Of a stretch of 64,000 nucleotides of DNA, positions 8,687 through 19,151 are shown piece by piece (within the stretch, counting starts at the first letter, position 1; every line of letters starts with the position of its first letter). The notes beneath the pieces were generated by a model. It was given only the letters and a program-made list of their open reading frames with translations, searched no databases and was not told the DNA's origin. The stretch lies in the NCBI RefSeq assembly GCF_001514305.1, contig NZ_KQ949108.1:61775-125774 (forward strand). Direction: 5' to 3'. Origin of the DNA: Streptomyces dysideae. GTDB lineage: Bacteria > Actinomycetota > Actinomycetes > Streptomycetales > Streptomycetaceae. The position numbers were made by a program, and so were the translations under genes.

Positions 8687-9802
8687 GTGAAGCGGGCGCT
8701 CACCGTGGATGACCTGGTCATCGCCGGAATCTGGCTGGCCGCGGGCCTGGTGGCGGCGTTCCTGCTGCGGATGCTGCTGCGCTGGCTGCGCAAGCACGCC
8801 GACCGCACCCGCTGGAGCGGCGACGACGTCGTCGTGGACGCGCTGCGGACGGTGGTGCCGTGGGCTGCGGTGGTGGGCGGCGTGGCGTCCGCGGGGGCGG
8901 CGCTGCCGCTGACGAAGGCGGTCCAGCACACCGTCAACCAGATCCTGACCGTGCTGCTGATCTTCGTGGTGACGGTGGCGGCGGCCCGGGTGGTGGCCGG
9001 TCTGGTGCGGACGGTCACCCAGTCCCGTTCCGGGGTCGCCGGGTCGGCGACGATCTTCGTCAACATCACCCGGATCCTGGTCCTGGCCATCGGTTTCCTG
9101 GTGGTGCTGCAGACGCTGGGCGTCTCCATAGCGCCGCTGCTCACCGCCCTGGGCGTGGGCGGTCTGGCGGTCGCGCTGGCCCTGCAGGACACGCTCGCCA
9201 ACCTGTTCGCGGGCATCCACATCCTCGCCTCCAAGACCGTCCAGCCCGGTGACTACATCCGGCTGAGCAGCGGCGAGGAGGGCTATGTCGAGGACATCAA
9301 CTGGCGTCAGACGACGGTCCGTTCGCTCTCCAACAACCTGGTCGTCATCCCCAACGGGGAGCTCGCGAAGACGAACATGACCAACTTCATGCGTCCCGAG
9401 GAGCAGTTGACGATCCTGGTGCAGGCGGGCGTCGCCTACGACAGCGACCTGGACCAGGTCGAGCGGGTGACCTGCGAGGTCGTCGCCGAGGTGATGACCG
9501 AGATCACCGGCGCGGTCCCGGAGCACGAGCCGCTGGTCCGTTTCCACACCTTCGGCGACTCCCGGATCGGCTTCACGATCATCCTGGGCGTCGGCGAGTT
9601 CAGCGACCAGTACCGGATCAAGCACGAGTTCATCAAGCGCCTGCACAAGCGGTACCGCGAGGAGGGCATCCGGATCCCGGCGCCCACGCGGACGGTGTCC
9701 CTGCAGCAGGGGCCGCGCCAAGGGACGACGGCGATCCCGCAGCAGCGGGTGGGCGGCGACGAGGCCGTGCAGGGCGGGCAGGCCGCCGCCCTGCACGACT
9801 GA
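8687..9802 (+). CDS. MscS-family mechanosensitive channel
   Basis: A 371-aa small-conductance mechanosensitive channel that should open under hypo-osmotic stress. Four N-terminal membrane helices (LVIAGIWLAAGLVAAFLLRM, VVPWAAVVGGVASAG, TVLLIFVVTVAAARVVAGLV, LVLAIGFLVVLQTLG) precede the glycine/alanine-rich pore helix GVGGLAVALALQDTLANLFAG, then the MscS beta domain (VQPGDYIRL...GYVEDINWRQT, NNLVVIPNGELAKT) and a C-terminal alpha/beta domain. The start is GTG 8687 with a GGGGGTGA purine stretch upstream. Its 3' end faces the M1 peptidase gene with only a few bases between. Confidence 0.93.
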   Translation: MKRALTVDDLVIAGIWLAAGLVAAFLLRMLLRWLRKHADRTRWSGDDVVVDALRTVVPWAAVVGGVASAGAALPLTKAVQHTVNQILTVLLIFVVTVAAARVVAGLVRTVTQSRSGVAGSATIFVNITRILVLAIGFLVVLQTLGVSIAPLLTALGVGGLAVALALQDTLANLFAGIHILASKTVQPGDYIRLSSGEEGYVEDINWRQTTVRSLSNNLVVIPNGELAKTNMTNFMRPEEQLTILVQAGVAYDSDLDQVERVTCEVVAEVMTEITGAVPEHEPLVRFHTFGDSRIGFTIILGVGEFSDQYRIKHEFIKRLHKRYREEGIRIPAPTRTVSLQQGPRQGTTAIPQQRVGGDEAVQGGQAAALHD

Positions 9803-9806
9803 GAGG

Positions 9807-11238
9807 TCAGAGCGTCGCCGAGTTGCCGTGGTGGTGCCCGCCCCGCAGGCTGTGCGGGGCGGCCAGGGACGGGTTCACCGGCGTGACCGCCCAGTCGGGG
9901 TGGCCGGGCATGCGCGGCGGCGAGGAAGACCCGCTCGATCGCGTGGAAGGTGTCCTCGCCGACGAACCGGCGCAGCGCGTACAGGACGAGGACGCCGCCC
10001 AGATAGCGCTGACTGTCGAACAGGTTCGTGGCGTCGGGCGCGGCGACCGGCCCGGAGTCGTGACGCCACTGGTCGCCCTTGGCGTAGGTGTCCTTCATGC
10101 GGGCTTCCATGGTGGTCAGGCCCAGGGAGTCGGCCCAGCCGCGCTCGTAGCGGTACAGCAGCCCGTAGAAGTCGGCGTGGCCCTCGTTGAGCCACAGGTC
10201 GGCCCAGGTGGCGGGGCTGACGCTGTTGCCGAAGTAGGAGTGGACCAGCTCGTGCATCATGTGCGAGCCGATCTTCTTCTCCTCCTGGAGCAGGAAGTTC
10301 GGCTTGTACAGGGTGAGGGTCTGGGTCTCCAGGCCCGTGAAGTCGAAGGCCTGCGGATTGTCGGAGTTGCAGGGCAGCAGTCCGTACGTCTCGAACGGGT
10401 AGGCGCCGAGCCGCGTCTCCAGCCACGCGACCAGCCCCGGGGTGAGTGCGAGGGCGGGTTCGAGGGCCTCGGCCCGCGTGACCGGCACGACGTCCCGCAG
10501 CGGCAGCCCATGCGGGCCCTGCCGGTCCTTCACCACGTAGTCGCCGACCGTGATCTGCACCAGCTCGGTGGCCATCGGTTCGCGGGAGCGGTAGGTGTAC
10601 GCCGTACGGCCGCCGTCGAGGATCTCGGTGCGGACGAGGAGGCCGGTCGCGACGCCGCGCAGACCGTCCGGGACGGTGAGGCGGAAGGTGAAGTCGGCCT
10701 TGTCGGACGGGTGGTCGTTGCACGGGAAGACGGTGTGCGCGGAGTCCGGCTGGCAGCACACCGCAAACCCGTCCGGTGTGTCGACCCAGCCGGTGTGCGC
10801 GAGCTCGCGGCGCGGGTCGGCCGAGTACTCCACGCAGACGGTGACCCGGGCGCCTGCCGGCAGGGTGCCGGCGGGGGTGATACGGAGCTTCTCGGCCACC
10901 TGCTCGCAGGTGGCCGTACGGCCGTCGACGCGGACGGCGTGGACGTCCAGGCCGAGGGCGTCGAGGGAGAGGCGGGTCAGGGCCCGGGTGGTGCGGATCC
11001 GCAGGGTCGCGGTGGCGTCGACGAGCCCGGTCGTGGCGTCGTACGCGAAGTCGAGGTGGTAGGCCGAGACGCGGTAGCCGTCGTTACCGAGGTCCGGGAA
11101 GACGGGGTCACCGAGGGTCTCGGGGCCGGGGGTGCCGTGGTGGGCCGGGGTCGCGTGGGCCGTCGGGGCGAGGGTCAGGGCCGCGGCGGTGCCGATCAGC
11201 GCGGCCGCGGGAGCCGTCACTCTGCTGCGATATCTCAT
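9807..11238 (-). pseudogene. M1-family aminopeptidase, C-terminal deletion plus frameshift
   Basis: A secreted zinc aminopeptidase (gluzincin M1). The N-terminus MRYRSRVTAPAAALIGTAAA is a Sec signal peptide ending near AHATPAHH. The metal site HELVH with the downstream Glu in WLNEGHADFYG is intact. Near position 9920 the frame after GEDTFHAIERVFLA changes. The conserved C-terminal tail MPGHPDWAVTPVNPSLAAPH, ending HHHGNSATL, is found immediately after but in another frame, terminating at 9807. Family members carry roughly 40 residues between these two segments, so a deletion that also shifted frame is the simplest explanation. The original frame otherwise runs on past 9500, antisense to the channel gene. 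The product may still fold, or the lesion may be an assembly error. Confidence 0.75.
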
Positions 11239-11416
11239 GGTCAGCTTTCGGTCAGGCGGCCGGGTGGTCGGGTCCGGCCGCCGGATCAGTGGGCGATCGT
11301 GGACGATCTCCCTCCATGACCGCGGAATCGCGCGGACCGGTTGCCTGGAACCGTCAATTCCGCACGCGTCCTGGACGTCTGTGCGGACCCCTGTCGAGCA
11401 GGGGCCGGTCACGAGA

Positions 11417-11432
11417 TATCTTGATGTCGAGC
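11417..11432 (+). promoter_or_regulatory. Imperfect palindrome upstream of isocitrate dehydrogenase
   Basis: TATCTTGATGTCGAGC, 30 bp before the GTG start, has arms CTTGA/TCGAG around TG with one mismatch. It is placed where an operator for the gene would be expected. The regulator is unknown. Confidence 0.35.
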
Positions 11433-11461
11433 AATGTTGCAGACGTGGAGCGGAGCACCCG

Positions 11462-13681
<2,220 letters not shown>

Positions 13682-13714
13682 CGCGAGCGGCCCGACAGGG
13701 CCGTATGAGCGATC

Positions 13715-13748
13715 CCGCCCCGGTCGGCACACTGCCCGGCCGGGGCGG
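13715..13748. terminator. Bidirectional hairpin between convergent genes
   Basis: CCGCCCCGG (13715-13723) and CCGGGGCGG (13740-13748) form a perfect 9-bp stem with a 16-nt loop in the gap between icd and the convergent winged-helix gene. There is no T tract, as is usual in Streptomyces. Confidence 0.7.
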
Positions 13749-13763
13749 AGCCGTGTCGACCGC

Positions 13764-14894
13764 CTACTCGGGCCGTATCAGCTCCAGGTCGAGCCAGCGC
13801 GCCAGGTCCGCTATCTCGTGTCCGACCTCCGCGGTCATGTCCTTGCTGAACGGTTCGTCCTCGTGTGTCGCGTTGACCTTGAATATCCCGGCCTTGCGGT
13901 CGGCGGTGGCGTCGAGCTTGCCCACGAGCCTGTCGCCGTACAGTACCGGCAGTGCGAAGTATCCCCACCGGCGCTTGGCGGCCGGCTTGTACATCTCCAG
14001 CTGGTACTCGAACCCGAAGAGTTCGAGGGTGCGCCTGCGATCGTGGATCAGCCGGTCGAAGGGCGACAGCAGGGCCGCCCGCCCCTCGAACGGCTGCCCC
14101 AACTGGGCTGGATCGACACGCCACTTGCCCCGCACGCCCTCGACGACGGCGGGTTCGCCGGCCTCGCCGACGTCCGCCGGTTCGACCGGGCACTCCGGTC
14201 CCCGGGCTCGGGCGATGCCGAGGGCGCGCAGCCGCCGCTCGTCGCGGACGCGCAGCGCCTCCGTCACCGGGACCGCCGGGGTGCCGGGACAGACCCGTGC
14301 GGCCAGGTCCCACAGCCGGTCGCCGTTGCGCCGTCCCGCGACGGCGACCTCGCCGCGCTGCACCATGAGCTCCAGGAGCTTGGTGACGTTGCGGTTGTTG
14401 GTCCACCCGCTCGACCGCCACGGCAGCTCGCAGGTGTCCGGGAGCTCGCGGGAGGGCAGCGGCCCCGAGGCGCCGAGCCGGTCGAGGATGTCCCGGCGGC
14501 AGGCGTCGTTGGCGGCCACCCACTTGCCGTGGTACTCCCGCCACGAGGAGGGCGTCCCCCGCTCGGGCCACTCGGCCATCTCGGCGCGGTACAGCGCGAG
14601 ATCCTCGGCGGGCCGGATCATCGCCTGGAGCTCCAGCAGCGTCCGGTCCCGCAGCGCGGCGGTCAGGTCGGCCGGTGCGTACGCCGAGGATCCGAGCCGG
14701 CTCCACGCCACGAGGTCGGCGGTGGGCGCGACGGCGGCGGTCGGGTCGATCTGCAGCAGGGTCAGCCGGCGTACGACGTCGAGCAGCCCGGCCGGCCGTG
14801 CGGCGTCGAGCAGCTGGGCACGCACGGCGATACGGCGGGCGTCGGTCCGGGAGAGCTCGTGCACGGTCACGCTCCGAGGCTGGGGGGACGGCAT
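13764..14894 (-). CDS. Winged-helix protein of the AlkZ/YcaQ DNA glycosylase family
   Basis: A 376-aa HTH_42 protein. Tandem winged-helix modules fill the protein, with the family features TDARRIAVRAQLLD, AWRSSGWTNNRNVTKLLE-like (WRSSGWTNNRNVTKLLE), LLSPFDRLIHDRRR and FGFEYQLEMYKPAAKRRWGYFALPV. Residues 48-52 read LQIDP, i.e. the Q-hydrophobic-D motif of the YcaQ subgroup, whose studied members unhook interstrand crosslinks, rather than the QxQ motif of AlkZ proper. Start ATG 14894, but GTG 14870 (VTVHELS) is also possible. A DNA-repair role is inferred from the family. The next gene is 16 nt upstream. Confidence 0.85.
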   Translation of the reverse strand: MPSPQPRSVTVHELSRTDARRIAVRAQLLDAARPAGLLDVVRRLTLLQIDPTAAVAPTADLVAWSRLGSSAYAPADLTAALRDRTLLELQAMIRPAEDLALYRAEMAEWPERGTPSSWREYHGKWVAANDACRRDILDRLGASGPLPSRELPDTCELPWRSSGWTNNRNVTKLLELMVQRGEVAVAGRRNGDRLWDLAARVCPGTPAVPVTEALRVRDERRLRALGIARARGPECPVEPADVGEAGEPAVVEGVRGKWRVDPAQLGQPFEGRAALLSPFDRLIHDRRRTLELFGFEYQLEMYKPAAKRRWGYFALPVLYGDRLVGKLDATADRKAGIFKVNATHEDEPFSKDMTAEVGHEIADLARWLDLELIRPE

Positions 14895-14910
14895 GACAAC
14901 GTCCGTCCGT

Positions 14911-15252
14911 TCACCAGTCCCGGGTGGCGATCAGTTCCTCCACGTCCGCGTCCACGAATCCGTAGGCGCTGGCCACGAACCAGAAGTTCTCGGCTATCTC
15001 CTCGCGGGCCACCGTCTCGATCTCGCTGCCCGCGGCGTCGAACTCGCCCTCCAGGTCGTTGAACTCGTCGGTGGCGGCCTGGGTCAGGACGTACAGCGCG
15101 GCCAGGTCGGCAGGGTGCTCGGTCTCGATGCGCTCGCACAGCCTCAGCAGGATCTCCCTGCCTCGGTCCACCACGTGGTCGGGGTAGTAGTCGTCCTCGT
15201 ACATGGCGCGCAGAAACGGGTACGCGGTCACCTGCTGGTTGCTGATCGGCAT
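14911..15252 (-). CDS. DUF5713 family protein
   Basis: A 113-aa acidic, helix-rich protein (MPISNQQVTAYPFLRAMYEDDYYPDHVVDRG...) that I associate with the uncharacterised DUF5713 family. Start 15252 is set by GGGGAG just upstream. It probably shares a transcript with the winged-helix gene downstream. No catalytic motif can be seen. Confidence 0.75.
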   Translation of the reverse strand: MPISNQQVTAYPFLRAMYEDDYYPDHVVDRGREILLRLCERIETEHPADLAALYVLTQAATDEFNDLEGEFDAAGSEIETVAREEIAENFWFVASAYGFVDADVEELIATRDW

Positions 15253-15332
15253 GGTGCTCCCCTGCCCCTTGCTGTTCGATATGGCACCTTGATCATGCCG
15301 CACCCCACTGACAACGCCCCCGGAGCAGCCTC

Positions 15333-16130
15333 ATGACCGACGCCCCGTCCTCCTTCGAGCTGCTTCCCGGCGCCGCCCGCTCCCCCGTGATCCTCCATGT
15401 GCCGCACTCCGCACGGGAGGTACCGTCCGCCGTCCGTGCGGGCATCGTGCTGGACGACGCGGCGCTGGAGCGGGAGCTCGATCACATCACCGACGCGCAC
15501 ACGGCAAAACTCGCCGACGTCGCGGCCGAGTTGTCCGGCGTGACGCCCTGGCGGTTCGTCAACCGGCTGTCGCGGCTGGTCGTCGATCCGGAGCGGTTTC
15601 CGGACGAGCGGGAGGAGATGCTCGCCGTGGGGATGGGCGCCGTGTACACCCGGACCACGCACCTGGCCGAGCTGCGGCCCGCCGATACCGATCCCGAGCC
15701 GTTGGTCCAGCGGTACTTCCGGCCGTACGCGCGCGCGATGTCCGCGGCGGTCGCCGACCGGCTCGCCGCCACCGGGCGGGCCGTGATCATCGACGTCCAC
15801 TCCTACCCGACCGCCCGGCTGCCCTACGAGCTGCACGGCGAGGGCCCGCGCCCGCCGGTCTGTCTCGGCACCGACGCCTTCCACACGCCGCCCGAGCTGT
15901 TGGCCGCGGCGCGGAAGGCGTTCGCCGCGTGCGGGGAGACCGGGCTCGACAGCCCGTTCAGCGGGACGTACGTCCCGCTGGAGTTCCACGGGACCGAGCC
16001 GAGGGTCGGCGCCCTGATGGTGGAGATCCGCCGGGACACGTACATGACCGAGCCGGGCGGCCCCGCCGGGCCCGGGCTCACCCGGCTCGCGGAAGCCCTG
16101 GCTGCCCTGGTCGACGCCGTGGCCGGGTGA
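15333..16130 (+). CDS. N-formylglutamate amidohydrolase family protein
   Basis: A 265-aa protein of the N-formylglutamate deformylase/amidohydrolase family (histidine degradation or related N-acyl amino acid hydrolysis). Visible family features are ILHVPHSAREVP at the N-terminus, NRLSRLVVDPERF, VIIDVHSYPTARLPYE and the C-terminal EFHGTEPRVGALMVEIRRDTYMTE. His and Glu residues in these segments are the likely zinc ligands. No hut genes are nearby, so the substrate is uncertain. Confidence 0.88.
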   Translation: MTDAPSSFELLPGAARSPVILHVPHSAREVPSAVRAGIVLDDAALERELDHITDAHTAKLADVAAELSGVTPWRFVNRLSRLVVDPERFPDEREEMLAVGMGAVYTRTTHLAELRPADTDPEPLVQRYFRPYARAMSAAVADRLAATGRAVIIDVHSYPTARLPYELHGEGPRPPVCLGTDAFHTPPELLAAARKAFAACGETGLDSPFSGTYVPLEFHGTEPRVGALMVEIRRDTYMTEPGGPAGPGLTRLAEALAALVDAVAG

Positions 16131-16187
16131 CCTCGGCTGGAGCACTCCCGCACGACCGGCGGCCGGGGCGCGGTGAGGAGTTGGGGC

Positions 16188-16493
16188 ATGACCGAGGAGA
16201 CCACCACCCTGACCTGGACGGGACGGCGAGGGCTGGGCGTGGCCGGCCACCCGCTACGACGACGTCAGGATGATCACCAACGATCCGCGGTTCGGCCGTG
16301 CGGAGGTCACCACACGTCAAGTGACCCGGCTTGCCCCGCCCTTCAAGCCCGGCCGGGCTCGCTCACGTTCGCCGACCAGCCCGACCACAACCGGCTGCGG
16401 CGGGCGGTCGCCGGCGCGTTCACCGTGGAGGCGATCGAGTGGCGGCGCCGGACGATGATCCGCGGGCCGCGGACCCTGCCCTGCATCTGGTAG
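16188..16493 (+). pseudogene. N-terminal fragment of a cytochrome P450
   Basis: After a proper RBS (GAGGAG) and ATG (16188) the frame starts MTEETTTLTW. The recognisable P450 N-terminal sequence WPATRYDDVRMITNDPRFG then RAEVTTRQVTRLAPPFKPG lies in a shifted frame, and GSLTFADQPDHNRLRRAV plus AGAFTVEAIE is back in the first frame. The sequence stops soon after, so about 300 residues including the I-helix and haem loop are absent. At least two frameshifts and a 3' deletion have destroyed it. It abuts the convergent accessory gene. Confidence 0.75.
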
Positions 16494-16494
16494 T

Positions 16495-16974
16495 TCAGGC
16501 CCGCAGCCACTCCGTGACGACGACCTCCCCGCCGGTCCGCAGGCGCAGCGCGAACGGGCCGGACAGCGGTGCGTCGGTGGTGAAGCGGCCCATGTCGTCG
16601 GCCAGCAGCGGGGCGGCCGACTGCGGGCCGCTGAGCACCTCGATCCGGGCGGGCTGCGGCGGCAGCACCTGCCCCATCAGCCCTTGTGCGGTCACCTCTA
16701 CGTCGACGGTCACCTCGCCCGCCCGGAAGGTCAGCATCCGGGGCACGTCCCCGGCTCCCCGCACCGGGATGGCGTCCACCACCGAGTCGAAGGTCAGCTC
16801 GGCGATCCGGGCGTCGAGATCGTGCAACGCGTAGGCCTCGACCGCGATCTGCCGCAGCTCCGCCGGGAGCGGGTCCAGGATGACGGCGGCCCGGCGGAGC
16901 TCCTCCTCCAGCAGTCCGGCGTCGAACTCCTCGTCGTCCAAGGGAACTTCGTCGTTCATGGCGTCGTCGTTCAC
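16495..16974 (-). CDS. Accessory protein of the CHAT/sigma locus (unknown family)
   Basis: A 159-aa acidic protein with no recognised catalytic motif. The N-terminal third is helical and looks like a short interaction domain (LPAELRQIAVEAYALHDLDARIAELTFDS). The remainder is beta-rich (VDVEVTAQGLMGQVLPPQPARIEV..., GPFALRLRTGGEVVVTEWL). Its GTG start overlaps the sigma-factor stop as GTGA, so translation is coupled; an ATG at 16959 is the alternative. Its place immediately after a sigma gene would fit an anti-sigma or adaptor, but it has no membrane helix. Function is inferred from context only. Confidence 0.85.
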   Translation of the reverse strand: MNDDAMNDEVPLDDEEFDAGLLEEELRRAAVILDPLPAELRQIAVEAYALHDLDARIAELTFDSVVDAIPVRGAGDVPRMLTFRAGEVTVDVEVTAQGLMGQVLPPQPARIEVLSGPQSAAPLLADDMGRFTTDAPLSGPFALRLRTGGEVVVTEWLRA

Positions 16975-17609
16975 AGTGCACCCCGTGCGTCGAGTCGGGC
17001 CCGCAGGCGGCGCAGACAGCGCTGGCGCAGCGGCCCGATGCTGCCCACGGCGATGCCCAGCGCGGCGGACACCTCCTGGTAGCTGGGCGGCGGCGAGGCC
17101 ATCAGGACGCGCAGCAACTGCCGACAGCGGTCTCCGAGTTCCTCGAACTCCTGCCACAGCCGCCGGATGCGCTCGCTCTCGGCGGCCGCCTCCTCCGAGT
17201 CCAGCAGCGACTGCTCCGGCGTACGGTCCTCGCTGATCCGGTCGAGCACCTCGGGATCGCTCGTGACGGTCAGCCGCCTCAGGCTCTTGAGCACCTTCAG
17301 GCTCTCGTGCCGTGCGGTGCTCGCCAGCCAGGACCCGGCCTTCTCGGGTTCGCGGATGCGCCCTAGATGCTGGGCGAAGCGGAACCACACGGTCTGGTAC
17401 ACCTCGTGGCCGTCGGCGTCGGACAGCCGGTGTGCGCGCACGACGGACCACACCAGTGGGCTCAGCCCTTCCACGAGCGCCTTCCAGGCCGCCGCGTCCC
17501 CGTCGACGGCGGACCGGACCAACGCGCCGACATCTGCACGGTCCACAGCCCCACCCCTCGTGTACGGCAAGTCATCGTACGCCGCGGAGGGGACGGTTCC
17601 GGCCGTCAT
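16971..17609 (-). CDS. ECF-type RNA polymerase sigma factor
   Basis: A 212-aa sigma-70 family protein. Region 2 spans about residues 45-110 (ALVEGLSPLVWSVVRAHRL, DGHEVYQTVWFRFAQHL, AGSWLASTARHESLKVLKS). Region 4 near the C-terminus is an HTH (SYQEVSAALGIAVGSIGPLRQRCLRRLRARL). It should redirect RNA polymerase to a small regulon. ATG 17609 overlaps the stop of the subtilase (ATGA) and its own stop overlaps the accessory gene start (GTGA), so three proteins are made from one coupled transcript. No classical membrane anti-sigma factor is present; the protease or accessory protein may take that role. Confidence 0.93.
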   Translation of the reverse strand: MTAGTVPSAAYDDLPYTRGGAVDRADVGALVRSAVDGDAAAWKALVEGLSPLVWSVVRAHRLSDADGHEVYQTVWFRFAQHLGRIREPEKAGSWLASTARHESLKVLKSLRRLTVTSDPEVLDRISEDRTPEQSLLDSEEAAAESERIRRLWQEFEELGDRCRQLLRVLMASPPPSYQEVSAALGIAVGSIGPLRQRCLRRLRARLDARGAL

Positions 17610-19042
17610 GCCGGAGGAGTGAGCTGAACGACGGGGACCGGGCGCCAGGTGGCCGGACGGAGCGCCGGTACGTGCGCTCCTCGCACCTCGGCGAACTCGG
17701 TGTTCCCGGAGAGGAGTTGGGTGCGGGCGGCGCGCGGGTCGGTCTCCTTGTGCGCGGTCATGTGGGCGGCGATCATGCCGGCCACGACGGGGGTGGCGAA
17801 CGAGGTGCCGCTCCAGTGCGCGAAGCCCTCGAACATGACCTGGTCCGGCTTGGCCGTGGTGGTCTCCCGCTCCTCGGTCAGCACGCCGGTGTGACGCGGG
17901 GACTGGCAGGTGCAGGAGTAGGCGAAGCCGAACCGGCAGGCGTCGTACGTGGAGTGCTGGTACACGTACGGGACGGGTGCGTCGAAGCCGGTGAGGGCGC
18001 TGGTGAGGCGCTCGCCGGGGGCGTAGGCCTTGACCCAGGAGCCGTGGTTGCTGAAGCAGGCGCCGTACTCGCCGTCGCCGCGCAGCGCGCCGACCGACAG
18101 GACGGCGTTCTCGTACTCGGGCAGGGAGGCGTAGGCGGCGGGCCAGAAGGGCGTGGCGCTGGCGTTGTTGCCGGCCGCGGCGACCAGCAGGGTGCGCTGG
18201 TCGCGCAATTCCTGCATGAAGGCGTCGACGCCCAGCAGGCCGTCCGTACGGCCGTTGGAGGTGCCCGCGGAGAGGCTCATGACGTCCGGCCAGCCGTTCG
18301 CGTCGACGGACTCGAAGAGCTTCTCGCCGAACTCGGACTCGAGGATGGCGCCCGCGTCGTTGAGGGTGTTGCGGACCGTGATGTCCGTGTTGGGTGCGAC
18401 GGCGGCGACGAGTCCGGCGATGAACGTGCCGTGGCCGACGTACTGCTGGAGGATCCCCTGGTCGTCGCACTCGTTGAGCTGGGCGTCGCCCTGGGCGCGG
18501 GCCAGCGGCGGGTAGGAGCGGTAGTCGCGCATCAGGCCGGTGTCGACGACGAGGACTCCGATGGCGGTGTCCGCGTCATAAATGCCGTCCACGAGCGCCG
18601 GGTTGGGCGCGCCGGTGATCGGGGCGGGCACGGGTTCGTCGCCGGGGCAGCAGTTGACCGCGATCGACACGACGTGGTTGCGGCTGACCAGGCGCCGTCC
18701 GGCGCGTCCCTCGGCCTCCCGGAGCGCGCGCAGGGCGCCCGCCACGGCGCGGTCGCCGCGCCGGTCGCCGTGGCCGGGGTCGCCGACCTGGATACGGGTG
18801 ATGCCGGAGCGGTTGGTCTCCGGGCCCGCGCGGCGCACGTGGTCGGCGGTCAGGCCGGTGAACGCGGTGAAGTGCTCCCGCACGCGGTCCTCGACGAGGC
18901 GGGCCTCCTCGCCGTCGCGGGCGAGGACGACTCCCTTCTCGTAGACGAACTCGGCGGAGTCGTCCGGTCCCATCGCCAGGGGGACGTCCGGCATGGAGCG
19001 CTGCATCTGCTCGAACTGCTCCTGGAATCGCTGAGGTGCCAT
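17606..19042 (-). CDS. Intracellular subtilisin-like serine protease (S8)
   Basis: A 478-aa S8 peptidase with complete triad: Asp in IGVLVVDTGL, His in YVGHGTFIAGLVAAV, Ser in SGTSFATPVVAGM; the oxyanion Asn is in LLVAAAGNNAS. An N-terminal domain of about 150 residues precedes the catalytic domain. There is no signal peptide or membrane anchor, so it should act in the cytoplasm. Two cysteine-rich loops (ECDD, SCTCQS) are unusual for a bacterial intracellular subtilase. Start 19042 has GGGAGGA upstream. First gene of the subtilase-sigma-accessory operon, divergent from the TPR-CHAT gene. Likely processes a partner within this locus (inference). Confidence 0.93.
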   Translation of the reverse strand: MAPQRFQEQFEQMQRSMPDVPLAMGPDDSAEFVYEKGVVLARDGEEARLVEDRVREHFTAFTGLTADHVRRAGPETNRSGITRIQVGDPGHGDRRGDRAVAGALRALREAEGRAGRRLVSRNHVVSIAVNCCPGDEPVPAPITGAPNPALVDGIYDADTAIGVLVVDTGLMRDYRSYPPLARAQGDAQLNECDDQGILQQYVGHGTFIAGLVAAVAPNTDITVRNTLNDAGAILESEFGEKLFESVDANGWPDVMSLSAGTSNGRTDGLLGVDAFMQELRDQRTLLVAAAGNNASATPFWPAAYASLPEYENAVLSVGALRGDGEYGACFSNHGSWVKAYAPGERLTSALTGFDAPVPYVYQHSTYDACRFGFAYSCTCQSPRHTGVLTEERETTTAKPDQVMFEGFAHWSGTSFATPVVAGMIAAHMTAHKETDPRAARTQLLSGNTEFAEVRGAHVPALRPATWRPVPVVQLTPPA

Positions 19043-19151
19043 GGCGTGTCCTCCCGTTGAGGCGACCGTCGTCAATCAGAGTCGTGGAGCCCTTGATTGA
19101 TACAGCGCCAAACCTGTGTGGGGTGCAACCCGGAGCACTACCATCCGTGGA

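Noticed and set aside
11132..11461. Upstream extension of isocitrate dehydrogenase
   Set aside because: The monomeric IDH N-terminus begins at GTG 11462 with an RBS; the extension covers the divergent peptidase promoter.
16495..17451. Longer N-terminus for the accessory protein (318 aa)
   Set aside because: The extra part is a shadow of the sigma gene; GTGA overlap at 16974 explains initiation.
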